Source: Kineosporia aurantiaca JCM 3230
GTDB taxonomy: Bacteria > Actinomycetota > Actinomycetes > Actinomycetales > Kineosporiaceae
DNA: 64,000 nt
Assembly: GCA_000719025.1 (NCBI GenBank)
Contig: JODP01000006.1
Location: forward strand, 620,001-684,000
Direction: 5' to 3'
Shown: piece after piece, positions 47,713 to 56,682 of the stretch
Layout of the letters: every line of letters begins with the position of its first letter
Numbering within the stretch: position 1 is the first letter of the stretch
Translations under genes and position numbers: made by a program
The notes under the pieces: generated by a model
Told to the model about the DNA's origin: nothing
Databases searched by the model: none
Seen by the model: only the letters and a program-made list of their open reading frames with translations

Positions 47713-49707
47713 ATGGACGTCAAACGACTGACGCGGGGGCCGGCGATCTGGGTGATCGTCTTCGTGGTCCTGCTCATCATCGGGGCCCGCGTGTTCGCGC
47801 CCAATCAGTACAAGAAAATTGACACGTATCAGGCGATCAACCTGATCGAGCAGAGCAAGGTCGAGAGCGCCAAGCTGATCGACGGTGACCAGCGGGTCGA
47901 GCTGACCCTGAAATCGGGCACCAAGATCGACGGCTACGACCAGGTCGAGGCGAACTACATCGACCAGCGCGGCGACGAGATGGTCACGCTGCTGACCGAC
48001 CACCCGCCGACCAAGGGCTTCACCGACGAGGTGCCCCGCAGCTCCTGGTGGTCCAGCCTGCTGATCGGCGTTCTCCCGCTGATCCTGCTGCTGGCCGTGT
48101 TCTGGTTCCTGATGGGCCAGATGCAGGGCGGCGGCTCGCGGGTGATGAACTTCGGCAAGTCCCGCGCCAAGCTGGTCAGCAAGGACACCCCCAAGGTCAC
48201 CTTCGCCGACGTCGCCGGCGCCGAGGAGGCGGTCGAGGAGCTCCACGAGATCAAGGAGTTCCTGGCCGAGCCGGCCAAGTTCCAGGCGGTCGGCGCCAAG
48301 ATCCCCAAGGGCGTGCTGCTCTACGGCCAGCCCGGTACCGGTAAGACGCTGCTGGCCCGGGCCGTGGCCGGCGAGGCCGGGGTGCCGTTCTACGCGATCT
48401 CCGGTTCCGACTTCGTCGAGATGTTCGTCGGTGTCGGTGCCTCCCGGGTCCGCGACCTGTTCCAGCAGGCCAAGGAGAACGCGCCGGCGATCATCTTCGT
48501 CGACGAGATCGACGCGGTCGGCCGGCACCGGGGCGCCGGTCTCGGCGGTGGTCATGACGAGCGTGAGCAGACGCTGAACCAGCTCCTGGTGGAGATGGAC
48601 GGCTTCGACGTGAAGACCAACGTGATCCTGATCGCGGCCACCAACCGCCCGGACATCCTCGACCCGGCGCTGCTGCGCCCGGGCCGGTTCGACCGGCAGA
48701 TCGCGGTCGAGCCGCCGGACATGAAGGGCCGCACCCAGATCCTCAACGTGCACGCCAAGGGCAAGCCGATGGCGCCCGACGTGGACCTGGAGACGGTTGC
48801 CCGGCGGACCCCCGGGTTCTCCGGCGCCGACCTGGCCAACGTGCTGAACGAGGCCGCCCTGCTGACCGCCCGGGCCAACGCCCGGGTGATCGACGACCGG
48901 GCGCTGGACGAGGCGATCGACCGGGTCATCGCCGGGCCGCAGAAGCGCACCCGGCTGATGAGCGAGAAGGAGAAGAAGATCACCGCGTACCACGAGGGTG
49001 GGCACGCGCTGGTGGCGGCGGCGATGAACAACACCGAGCCGGTCACCAAGGTGACGATCCTTCCCCGCGGTCGCGCCCTCGGGTACACGATGGTCCTGCC
49101 GCAGGACGACAAGTACTCCACCACCCGCAACGAGATGCTCGACCAGCTGGCCTACGCGCTCGGCGGCCGGGTGGCCGAGGAGATCGTCTTCCACGACCCG
49201 ACCACCGGGGCGTCGAACGACATCGAGAAGGCCACCAACACCGCCCGGGCGATGGTCACCCAGCACGGCATGTCCGAGCGGGTCGGCGCGATCAAGCTGG
49301 GCCGCAGCAGCGGTGAGGTCTTCCTGGGCCGCGACATGGGCCACGAGCGGGACTACTCCGAAGAGGTCGCGGGCATCGTCGACGACGAGGTCCGCCGGCT
49401 GATCGAGAGCGCCCACGACGAGGCCTACCAGGCGCTGACCGAGAACCGGGACGTGCTCGACGCCCTGGTGCTGGCGCTGCTGGAGAAGGAGACGCTGAAC
49501 CGGGCGGAACTGGCCGAGATCTTCGGCGCGATCCGCAAGAGCCCCGAGCGGCCGGTCTGGCTGTCCAGCGACCGTCGGGCGGTCTCCGACCGGCCGCCGG
49601 TGCTGAGCCCGAACGAGCGCCGGCTGATCCAGAACGGCAGCACCACGGCCTCGGCCAACGGCTCCGCCAACGGTCACAGCACGGCCGACTACGGGGACCT
49701 CAACTAG
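47713..49707 (+). CDS. ftsH: ATP-dependent zinc metalloprotease FtsH
   Basis: A 664-residue membrane protease: two N-terminal membrane helices (about residues 9-28 and 113-135) around a small extracytoplasmic domain, the AAA+ module with Walker A GQPGTGKT near residue 204, Walker B IIFVDEIDAVG near residue 260 and the SRH ATNRPDILDPALLRPGRFDRQ, then the zinc protease HEGGH near residue 426. It degrades misfolded membrane and some soluble proteins. A TTGACA hexamer at 47617-47622 may be part of its promoter. A strong terminator follows, so it is a separate unit from folE. Confidence 0.96.
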   Translation: MDVKRLTRGPAIWVIVFVVLLIIGARVFAPNQYKKIDTYQAINLIEQSKVESAKLIDGDQRVELTLKSGTKIDGYDQVEANYIDQRGDEMVTLLTDHPPTKGFTDEVPRSSWWSSLLIGVLPLILLLAVFWFLMGQMQGGGSRVMNFGKSRAKLVSKDTPKVTFADVAGAEEAVEELHEIKEFLAEPAKFQAVGAKIPKGVLLYGQPGTGKTLLARAVAGEAGVPFYAISGSDFVEMFVGVGASRVRDLFQQAKENAPAIIFVDEIDAVGRHRGAGLGGGHDEREQTLNQLLVEMDGFDVKTNVILIAATNRPDILDPALLRPGRFDRQIAVEPPDMKGRTQILNVHAKGKPMAPDVDLETVARRTPGFSGADLANVLNEAALLTARANARVIDDRALDEAIDRVIAGPQKRTRLMSEKEKKITAYHEGGHALVAAAMNNTEPVTKVTILPRGRALGYTMVLPQDDKYSTTRNEMLDQLAYALGGRVAEEIVFHDPTTGASNDIEKATNTARAMVTQHGMSERVGAIKLGRSSGEVFLGRDMGHERDYSEEVAGIVDDEVRRLIESAHDEAYQALTENRDVLDALVLALLEKETLNRAELAEIFGAIRKSPERPVWLSSDRRAVSDRPPVLSPNERRLIQNGSTTASANGSANGHSTADYGDLN

Positions 49708-49718
49708 GTCGTTCGAGG

Positions 49719-49761
49719 AAATCCCCGCTGTTACCGGTCGCCCGGTAGCGGCGGGGATTTT
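49719..49761 (+). terminator. Rho-independent terminator after ftsH
   Basis: A 10-base stem AAATCCCCGC (49719-49728) with its complement (49751-49760), an inner TACCGG/CCGGTA stem and a following T run give a clear terminator 12 bases after the ftsH stop. Confidence 0.88.
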
Positions 49762-49824
49762 CATCTGAGGAGCCTGGCCGGGCGTTGGGGGCGTTGGGGC
49801 CGGGAAGAGCACTGGAGAGCTGAC

Positions 49825-50454
49825 GTGACACAAGAGCTGGACGCCATCACCGATACCGACACCCCCACGGACGAGCCGGTGGGCGGGGTCGACACCGCCC
49901 GGATCGAGAGCGCGGTCCGGGAGATCCTGTTCGCCATCGGGGAGGACCCGGATCGCGACGGTCTGCTGAAGACGCCGTCCCGGGTCGCCCGGGCCTACGC
50001 CGAGATGTTCGCCGGTCTCCGGCAGGACCCGGCGGAGGTGCTCTCCACCACCTTCGACCTCGGCCACGAGGAGATGGTGCTGGTCCGCGACATCGAGCTG
50101 TACTCCACCTGCGAGCACCACCTGGTGCCGTTCCACGGTGTCGCGCACGTCGGCTACATCCCGAGCACCGACGGCCGGATCACCGGGCTGAGCAAGCTGG
50201 CCCGGCTGGTCGACGTCTACGCCAAGCGCCCGCAGGTGCAGGAACGGCTGACCACGCAGATCGCCGACGCCCTGGTCGAGCACCTGCGACCCCGCGGAGT
50301 GATCGTGGTGGTGGAGTGTGAGCACCTCTGCATGTCGATGCGTGGCGTGCGCAAGCCGGGCTCGCGTACCGTGACGTCGGCGGTGCGCGGTCAGCTGCGC
50401 GACCCGGCCACCCGGGCCGAGGCGATGAGCCTGATCTCCGGCCGTAGCCGCTGA
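49825..50454 (+). CDS. folE: GTP cyclohydrolase I
   Basis: A 209-residue enzyme with the zinc-site and catalytic motif YSTCEHHLVPFHGVAHVGYIP near residue 93 and the second cysteine in VECEHLCMSMRG near residue 165. It converts GTP to 7,8-dihydroneopterin triphosphate, the first step of folate synthesis. The GTG at 49825 gives a short acidic start before the conserved helix. It leads the folE-folP-folBK-DUF3180 operon. Confidence 0.95.
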   Translation: MTQELDAITDTDTPTDEPVGGVDTARIESAVREILFAIGEDPDRDGLLKTPSRVARAYAEMFAGLRQDPAEVLSTTFDLGHEEMVLVRDIELYSTCEHHLVPFHGVAHVGYIPSTDGRITGLSKLARLVDVYAKRPQVQERLTTQIADALVEHLRPRGVIVVVECEHLCMSMRGVRKPGSRTVTSAVRGQLRDPATRAEAMSLISGRSR

Positions 50455-50497
50455 CAACCGCTGACAACCGCCGACTTCGGCTGACGAGGAACGAACC

Positions 50498-51391
50498 GTG
50501 GTGACCGACACAGGGGCCCTCCTGCCGGGCCGGGGCCGGACCCTGGTGATGGGTGTCCTCAACGTGACGCCGGACTCGTTCAGCGACGGCGGCCGCTGGC
50601 TCGACCCGGACGCGGCGGTGGCCCACGGCCTGGCCCTGCGGTCCGAGGGCGCCGATCTGGTGGACGTCGGTGGCGAGTCCACCCGTCCGGGCGCCGAGCG
50701 GGTCAGCGAGGAAGAAGAACTGCGGCGCACCGTTCCGGTGGTGCGCCGGCTGGCCGCCGAAGGCGTATCGGTCAGCATCGACACGATGCGCGCGAGCGTC
50801 GCCCGGGCCGCCCTGGAGGCCGGGGCGGTCCTGGTGAACGACGTCAGCGGCGGACGCTGGGACGTCGCGATGCCCGCGCTGGTGGCCGAGTCGGGCGCGC
50901 CGTTCGTGGCGATGCACTGGCGCGGGGTGCAGGCGCTGGGCCGGGCCGAGCACGACCTGTCGGCGCGGTACGAGGACGTGGTGGCCGAGGTCGCCGCGGA
51001 GCTCACCCAGAGCCTGGACGCGCTGGTCGCCGCCGGGATGGATGCGGATCAGGTGATCCTCGACCCCGGCCTGGGCTTCTCGAAGAACGCGGGCCACAAC
51101 TGGGAACTCGTCGCGCACCTGGACGAGCTGGTCCGGCTGGGCCGGCCGGTGCTGGTCGGGGCCTCCCGCAAGCGGTTCCTGGGCAGCCTGCTGGCCGGTC
51201 CGGACGCGGCTCCCGCCCCGGTCGACCGGCGCGACGACGCGACCGCGGCGATCAGTACCCTGGCGGCGGTCGCCGGGGTCTGGTGCGTGCGGGTGCACGC
51301 GGTGCGGGCCAGCGTCGATGCCGTCCGGGTCGGTGCCGTGGTCAGGGAGCACACTCGGACGGGCGTCGGAAGGACAGCGGGAACACTGTGA
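50498..51391 (+). CDS. folP: Dihydropteroate synthase
   Basis: A 297-residue TIM-barrel enzyme with MGVLNVTPDSFSDGG near residue 17, DVGGESTRPGA near residue 58, VNDVSGG near 116 and a C-terminal VHAVRA segment. It joins p-aminobenzoate and dihydropterin pyrophosphate, the sulfonamide target step. Two adjacent GTGs (50498 and 50501) could start it. Its stop overlaps the start of the folB-folK gene by four bases. Confidence 0.95.
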   Translation: MVTDTGALLPGRGRTLVMGVLNVTPDSFSDGGRWLDPDAAVAHGLALRSEGADLVDVGGESTRPGAERVSEEEELRRTVPVVRRLAAEGVSVSIDTMRASVARAALEAGAVLVNDVSGGRWDVAMPALVAESGAPFVAMHWRGVQALGRAEHDLSARYEDVVAEVAAELTQSLDALVAAGMDADQVILDPGLGFSKNAGHNWELVAHLDELVRLGRPVLVGASRKRFLGSLLAGPDAAPAPVDRRDDATAAISTLAAVAGVWCVRVHAVRASVDAVRVGAVVREHTRTGVGRTAGTL

Positions 51392-52338
51392 GTGCGGGAC
51401 TGGGCTTCGGCCCGATGACGTCAGCGTCGGGGCGGTTGCTCGACCAGATCCGGCTGTCCGGGGTCACCGCCCGGGGCACGCACGGGGTCTTCGACTTCGA
51501 GCGGCGCGAGGGCCAGGACTTCACCGTCGACGTGGTCCTGCACACCGACATCTCGGCCGCGGCGGCCAGCGACGACCTGACCCGGACCACGCACTACGGC
51601 GAGCTCGCGGTCACCGTCGCGGACATCGTGCGCGGCGATCCGGTCGACCTGATCGAGACCCTGGCCGAGCGGATCGCCCTGGCCTGCCTGGCGCCGGCCG
51701 GGGTGTTCGCGGCCGATGTCGCGGTGCACAAGCCGCAGGCACCGATCACCGAGACGTTCGGCGACGTGGTGGTGGCGATCCGGCGGGAGCGCACCATCCT
51801 GCTGGACCGCACTCCCGCCGAGGCGGTGCCGGTGGTGCTCGCCCTCGGCACGAACCTCGGCGACCGGCTGATGATCCTGCGCAGCGCGCTGGAGGACCTG
51901 CGCGCGAGCGAGGGGCTGGAGGTCACCGTGGTCTCCCCGGTGGTCGAGACCGACCCGGTGGGCGGCCCGGAGCAGCCCGACTACCTGAACGCGGTAGTGC
52001 TCGCCCGGACCACCCTCAGCCCGAACGAACTGCTGGCCACGGTGAACCTGATCGAGGCCGGGCACGGGCGCGAGCGCAATGTCCGCTGGGGGCCGCGTAC
52101 CCTGGACATCGACGTGATCAGCTACAGCGACCTGCGCAGTTACGACGAGCAGCTGACCCTGCCGCACCCCCGGGCCCACCAGCGGGCGTTCGTGCTGGCC
52201 CCCTGGCTGGCCGCCGACCCGGAGGCAGTGCTGCTGACCGCGACCGGGACCGAGAAGGTGGCCGTTCTGCTCGAGGAGGCCGCGGACCGGCTCTCCCTGC
52301 GGCAACGGCCCGAACTGCACTTGGAGCACAGGGCGTGA
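51388..52338 (+). CDS. FolB-FolK fusion: dihydroneopterin aldolase and HPPK in one protein
   Basis: A 316-residue bifunctional protein. Residues about 15-135 are dihydroneopterin aldolase (VTARGTHGVFDFERREGQDF, TTHYGELA, VHKPQAPI), with the catalytic lysine expected in VHKPQAP. Residues about 150-300 are 6-hydroxymethyl-dihydropterin pyrophosphokinase (LALGTNLGDRLMILRSAL, VVETDPVG, RWGPRTLDIDVISY, HPRAHQRAFVLAPW), including the D-I-D metal site. Together they catalyse successive folate steps between FolE and FolP. The GTG at 51388 is set by its overlap with folP; ATG 51415 is a second option. In mycobacteria these are two genes. Confidence 0.93.
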   Translation: MSAGLGFGPMTSASGRLLDQIRLSGVTARGTHGVFDFERREGQDFTVDVVLHTDISAAAASDDLTRTTHYGELAVTVADIVRGDPVDLIETLAERIALACLAPAGVFAADVAVHKPQAPITETFGDVVVAIRRERTILLDRTPAEAVPVVLALGTNLGDRLMILRSALEDLRASEGLEVTVVSPVVETDPVGGPEQPDYLNAVVLARTTLSPNELLATVNLIEAGHGRERNVRWGPRTLDIDVISYSDLRSYDEQLTLPHPRAHQRAFVLAPWLAADPEAVLLTATGTEKVAVLLEEAADRLSLRQRPELHLEHRA

Positions 52339-52345
52339 TCCGCGG

Positions 52346-52837
52346 ATGAAGGGCGCCAGAATCGGCACCACGGTGCTCGTCGGGCTGGTCTCGACGGCCG
52401 TCTGCTGGGTCCTGCTCGACACCTGGACCGGTCAGGGGAACGACGGCCCGCCGCTGCCCTGGACCGCGGTCTTCGGCACGCTCGCCCTGCTGCTCGTGGT
52501 GATCGCGGCCGGCCTGCCGATGCGGCGCTGGCAACAGACCGACCCGAGCGCCCGCAGCGGCATGAAGCGGCCGATCGACCCGCTGGTCGCCGCCCGCACC
52601 GCGGTGCTGGCCAAGGCCGCCGCCTACGGGGGCGCGCTGATCCTCGGCTGGTACGTCAGCCAGGGCCTGATCCTGCTGCCGGACCTGCTCGGCGACCGGC
52701 TCACCCGGTTCATCATGGCGGCCGTGGCCTCGCTCGCCGCGGTCGGGCTCAGCGTGGCCGGCTTCGTGGTCCAGCGCTGGTGCCGCGTCCCCCCGGACGA
52801 CGACGACACCAACTCCGAGGACGACGCCCGCCTCTGA
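52346..52837 (+). CDS. DUF3180 membrane protein
   Basis: A 163-residue protein with four membrane segments (about residues 7-26, 40-58, 85-105, 116-140) and an acidic tail (PDDDDTNSEDDARL). It belongs to DUF3180, which follows folK in mycobacteria (Rv3605c from memory) and follows folB-folK by seven bases here. Its job is unknown; the linkage suggests folate-related or regulatory roles but no evidence is visible. The ATG at 52346 is the only sensible start. Confidence 0.85.
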   Translation: MKGARIGTTVLVGLVSTAVCWVLLDTWTGQGNDGPPLPWTAVFGTLALLLVVIAAGLPMRRWQQTDPSARSGMKRPIDPLVAARTAVLAKAAAYGGALILGWYVSQGLILLPDLLGDRLTRFIMAAVASLAAVGLSVAGFVVQRWCRVPPDDDDTNSEDDARL

Positions 52838-52841
52838 GCCT

Positions 52842-52942
52842 CGTCACTGTGTGAAATCAGTGACGGAGGATATCGGAGGGACGTTAGTGCCGTTGCCGAT
52901 CGCCCGGCAACGTTAAATCGGCTGAATCGGAGGCTGATTCAG
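52842..52942. promoter_or_regulatory. Three consecutive inverted repeats upstream of the GT2 operon
   Basis: Within the 214-base gap three perfect dyads follow each other: CGTCACTG/CAGTGACG (52842-52849 and 52858-52865), CGTTGCCG/CGGCAACG (52891-52898 and 52905-52912) and CTGAATC/GATTCAG (52922-52928 and 52936-52942). The first is close enough to the DUF3180 stop to be a terminator. The other two could be operators or the fold of a leader RNA before the polysaccharide genes. Confidence 0.5.
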
Positions 52943-53051
52943 GGATCGGCCGAACGGCCATTCCTGCCGGTAACGGCGAATGCACGCGGATGCGTAACTA
53001 CCCTGGGTACCCGGCCGTAAACGCCGCGTTCTTCCACCCCCAGGAGAGGTC

Positions 53052-54380
53052 TTGCTGCCTGCAGTCACGCCCGCGCTCGGGGCCGCGCCCGTGGCGTCCG
53101 GTCCACTGGACGTCGTCAACGCCTTCGTGCCGTGGGACTCGGTGCAGGACCTGCGCTCCTGGATGCCGCTCGGCGTCGCCGGGTTGATCGTCTGGAGCCT
53201 GTGGATCTACCGCTGGGTGCTGTCCCGGGCCTACCGGCCGGTCAGCAACAGCTTCCGCACCACCACCTCGGTGGTCGTCCCGTCCTTCCGGGAGGACGTG
53301 GAGATCCTCCGCCGCTGTCTGGCGACCTGGCTCGCCCAGGGGCCGTCCGAGCTGATCATCGTGCCGGACGTGGAGGACATCGAGTGCATCGAGATGCTGA
53401 ACCGGGTCGCCGACCCCCGGCTGCGGGTGCTGCCGTTCGCGCACCGCGGCAAGCGCTCGGCGCTGGGCGTCGGGATCCGGGCCGCGCGCGGTGAGGTGCT
53501 GGTCCTGACCGACTCCGACACCGCCTGGGAGGCGGGCCTTCTCGCGTCCGTCCAGATGCCCTTCCAGGATCCGCAGGTGGGTGCGGTGGCGACCCAGCAG
53601 AAGGTCTACAAACGCTGGTCGAGCATCTGGCGGGTGATCGCGGACTGGATCATCGACCTGCGCTACTACGACTACGTGCCGGCCATGGGCCGGGCCGGCG
53701 GGGTGATCTGCGTATCCGGGCGGACCGCGGCCTACCGCCGTTCCGCCGTGCTGCCGGTGCTGGAGAACCTGGAGCACGAGTTCTTCCTCGGCCGCCGCTG
53801 CATTGCCGGGGACGACGGCCGGCTCACCTGGCTGGTGCTGGCCTCCGGCTACCAGACGGTGTTCCAGTCCACCGCCCGTGCGCTGTCGATGTTCCCGGCC
53901 ACCTTCAGCGGGTTCGTGAAGCAGCGGGTGCGCTGGAGCCGGAACTCCTACCGCTGCTATCTGACCGCGCTCTGGAAGGGCTGGCTGCGCGACGTGCCGT
54001 TCGTCTCGAAGATCACCGTGCTGCAGATCCTGCTCACCCCGGTCACCATGGGGATGGCCCTGACCTACCTGCTGCTGTCCCGGATGGCGCCCGGCTGGCT
54101 GGGCGTCGGGCTGTCGTTGGCCTGGCTGATGGCCGGCCGGTTCGTCCGCAGCATCTCGCACCTGCGCCGGCACCCGGCCGACATCGTCCTGCTGCCGCTG
54201 GTGACCCTGGTGGTCATCCTGATCTCGCTGCCGATCAAGCTCTACGCGTTCGTCACGATGAACAAGCAGGGCTGGCTGACCCGGCACGCCGACCAGACCG
54301 GCGGGGACGGGCAGGACAACGCCTCGCTCGGCGTGACCATCGACGAGAACGGCCATGGGGTGGTTCTCAATGTCCGCTAG
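53052..54380 (+). CDS. Processive-type GT2 membrane glycosyltransferase
   Basis: A 442-residue protein, one N-terminal helix (about residues 38-58), then a GT-A catalytic domain with the GT2 aspartates (VVPSFRED, LTDSDTAWEAG), a GDDGRLTW segment carrying the acceptor-side acid and the QxxRW motif KQRVRW near residue 297, then several C-terminal membrane helices. This is the hyaluronan/chitin/alginate synthase-like architecture that makes a polymer and moves it across the membrane. The start is a TTG at 53052 chosen for the AGGAGAGG just ahead. It overlaps the next gene by 26 bases. No PilZ domain is seen in the tail. Confidence 0.86.
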   Translation: MLPAVTPALGAAPVASGPLDVVNAFVPWDSVQDLRSWMPLGVAGLIVWSLWIYRWVLSRAYRPVSNSFRTTTSVVVPSFREDVEILRRCLATWLAQGPSELIIVPDVEDIECIEMLNRVADPRLRVLPFAHRGKRSALGVGIRAARGEVLVLTDSDTAWEAGLLASVQMPFQDPQVGAVATQQKVYKRWSSIWRVIADWIIDLRYYDYVPAMGRAGGVICVSGRTAAYRRSAVLPVLENLEHEFFLGRRCIAGDDGRLTWLVLASGYQTVFQSTARALSMFPATFSGFVKQRVRWSRNSYRCYLTALWKGWLRDVPFVSKITVLQILLTPVTMGMALTYLLLSRMAPGWLGVGLSLAWLMAGRFVRSISHLRRHPADIVLLPLVTLVVILISLPIKLYAFVTMNKQGWLTRHADQTGGDGQDNASLGVTIDENGHGVVLNVR

Positions 54381-56682
54381 ACCTTTTCGTGGTCGCAAGC
54401 GGCGCGCGGCGGCGATCGTCGCGGTCACCGGCGGTCTGATCGGGGCGCTCGGGGTGGCCGGGGTTGGAGCGGCCCCACGGACGGCGGCGCCCACCGATCC
54501 GGCGTTGCAGGGGCTGGCCGCCAAGGCCGCCCGGGCCGACCCGAAGCGGCAGGCCGAACTGGTTGCGGGGGAGGACCGGCGGGTCACTCAGGCCCTGCTG
54601 ACCACCAAACTGCACCCGAAGCCGTACCGGGCCCGGCCGAACGGCCAGTACACGTTGGTCCTGACCGCCCGTAAGCGCCCCTATAGCTGGGACGACCTGC
54701 GCCGGCTGTCCCCGGACACGCTGCTTCCCCAGGCCGACGGCTCGTTCCTGCTGCGCGAACACGTGCTGGTCGGCCCGGGGGCGACGCTGTCGCTCAGCCC
54801 CAACCGCCCGCTCAAGCTCAAAATGTCTTCCGGCCCGGACGGTTTCACCTCCCTGGTCACCGACGGCGGCCGGATCCGGCTGAACGGCACCGCCACCGCG
54901 CCGATCTCGATCACCAGCTGGGACGAGACCCACGGCCGGCCCGACCAGGACCTGGGGGACGGCCGGGCCTACGTCCGGGCCAGCGGCCAGCTGGTGGTCA
55001 CCGACACCAAGTTCAGCCGGCTCGGGTTCTGGAGCGGGCGCACCGGCGGGGTCTCGGTGGTCTCCTCCAGCGAGGTGCCGACCACCAGCCTGACCGGCAG
55101 CGCGGCCACCGGGGTGCTCGACGATCCGGTCGCCCAGCGGGCCACCAGTCACACCGACGTGCTGCCGGCCGGCAAGCTCCCGAGCACCGCGCAGGACGAG
55201 AACCAGTCCTTCGCCTCCTCGATCAGCGACGCGACGATGACCGGGAACGCCTTCGGGCTGTTCATCTCCGGGGCCTCGGGCCCCCGCGTGGTCGACACGG
55301 TGATCAGCAAGAGCCTGGTCGACGGGCTGGTGCTGCACCGCAACGTGGACGCGGCGACGATCACCGGGGTCCGGGTGGAACGCTCGGCGGTGGACGGCGT
55401 GGTGGTCAACCGCGAGGTCGAGGGCAGCATCCTGACCCGGCTGGACGTGCGGGACAACGGCCGCGACGGGGTGGTGCTGTCCGGCAGCCCGCTTGCCCAG
55501 GGCCCCTCGCCCAGCGGTGCCTCCACCCGGCCCTTCGGCAACAACGTGCTGACCACGAGCCGAAGCACCGGCAACGGGCGGATCGGGGTGCACGTGGCCG
55601 GGGGCGTGGCGATCAGCGTGCAGGGAAACACCGTGTCCGGCGGGCACTCCGGGATCGTCGTCTCCGACGCGGCCAAGGACGCCCAGGTCAGCAGCAACAC
55701 GGTGAAGGATGTGCAGACCAACGGGATCCAGGTGCGGGACGCCTCGCGGGTCGAGCTGACCTCGAACAACGTGATCGGCGCGGCGACCGGGGTGCACGTG
55801 CGGGACGCGGTGGCGACGCTGCGGGACAACTCCACCTCCGGAGTCACCCTGCACGGCTTCACCTTCGTCGGGGTGGTGGCCGGCAGCAAGGCCGACGGCA
55901 ACCAGCTGCGCGGCTCCGGCACCTCGCCGATCGACACGGTGCGGGTCTCCGGTGAAGCCCCCGTGCTGCGCGACACCGATGATTCCGGATGGTCCCGGAC
56001 CGTCACCAAAGACTCGCTCCTGAGCATTCTTCTGCATCCGCTCACGATGGTCTGGATCGGCATCGGGATCCTGCTGCTGGCGATGAGCCGTCCCCGGCGT
56101 GGCGGTACCCGGACCCCCTACCGGGCTGATCCACTGATCTCCGGGGGCGGGCCGCGTCAGGCCGTCGGCGACCAACCCGCGGCCGGGTCTGCCCCGGAAC
56201 GGGAGAACCCGGTGCACACCAACCCGAATCGCCCCGAGACGCACCCGTCGCAGCCACCGGCGGCCCGTCCGCACCGGCCCCGGGTCCCGGCCGCGCGCCC
56301 CACCCACCCGACTCACCCGATGAACTCGATGAGCCCGGTTCAGCCGGGGCAGCGTCCCCGACCGGTCCCGGCGATGCCGGCCCGCCGGGTCCAGCCCGCC
56401 CAGAACCGTTCCCAGCAGGCCGGTTTCCCGGACTACGCCGACCCGGAACCCCCGGTCGCGGCCGAATGGCTGCAAACCCCGCACCAGTCCTTCGCATTGC
56501 CCCGCCAGGTTCCCGAGCCGCCCCGGGAGCCGGAACGGGAACCCGAAGAACTGGAACTAAGGGACGATTGGACGGCGCCGGAGCCGCCCGGGCCGACCGC
56601 GGCCACGGTGATCGACCTGGCCATCGCCGAGTCCCGGCGTAGCCCGGAACCGCCGCGCCGGCGTCGGGTGGTGGGCCGGTGA
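54355..56682 (+). CDS. Right-handed parallel beta-helix membrane protein
   Basis: A 775-residue protein with an N-terminal signal or anchor helix (about residues 17-40), a right-handed beta-helix region (about 115-540) with repeated short strands (DGVVLSG, GIVVSDA, GIQVRDAS, GVHVRDA), one membrane helix near 565-580 (SLLSILLHPLTMVWIGIGILLLAMS) and a long, Pro/Arg-rich cytoplasmic tail. The beta-helix resembles alginate C5-epimerases, lyases and NosD-like proteins, so it may act on or hold the polymer. The ATG at 54355 is used; ATG 54370 is also possible. It is coupled to the GT2 gene by overlap and to the next gene by four bases. Confidence 0.78.
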   Translation: MGWFSMSARPFRGRKRRAAAIVAVTGGLIGALGVAGVGAAPRTAAPTDPALQGLAAKAARADPKRQAELVAGEDRRVTQALLTTKLHPKPYRARPNGQYTLVLTARKRPYSWDDLRRLSPDTLLPQADGSFLLREHVLVGPGATLSLSPNRPLKLKMSSGPDGFTSLVTDGGRIRLNGTATAPISITSWDETHGRPDQDLGDGRAYVRASGQLVVTDTKFSRLGFWSGRTGGVSVVSSSEVPTTSLTGSAATGVLDDPVAQRATSHTDVLPAGKLPSTAQDENQSFASSISDATMTGNAFGLFISGASGPRVVDTVISKSLVDGLVLHRNVDAATITGVRVERSAVDGVVVNREVEGSILTRLDVRDNGRDGVVLSGSPLAQGPSPSGASTRPFGNNVLTTSRSTGNGRIGVHVAGGVAISVQGNTVSGGHSGIVVSDAAKDAQVSSNTVKDVQTNGIQVRDASRVELTSNNVIGAATGVHVRDAVATLRDNSTSGVTLHGFTFVGVVAGSKADGNQLRGSGTSPIDTVRVSGEAPVLRDTDDSGWSRTVTKDSLLSILLHPLTMVWIGIGILLLAMSRPRRGGTRTPYRADPLISGGGPRQAVGDQPAAGSAPERENPVHTNPNRPETHPSQPPAARPHRPRVPAARPTHPTHPMNSMSPVQPGQRPRPVPAMPARRVQPAQNRSQQAGFPDYADPEPPVAAEWLQTPHQSFALPRQVPEPPREPEREPEELELRDDWTAPEPPGPTAATVIDLAIAESRRSPEPPRRRRVVGR

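Noticed and set aside
46915..51006. Very long antisense open frame opposite hpt, ftsH, folE and folP
   Set aside because: High-GC codon usage leaves the opposite frame open; it has no homology and overlaps four well-supported genes. The same holds for the long antisense frame at 37939-40821.
52838..53051. c-di-GMP riboswitch before the GT2 operon
   Set aside because: The dyads do not show the GEMM conserved purine blocks or tetraloop receptor pattern.
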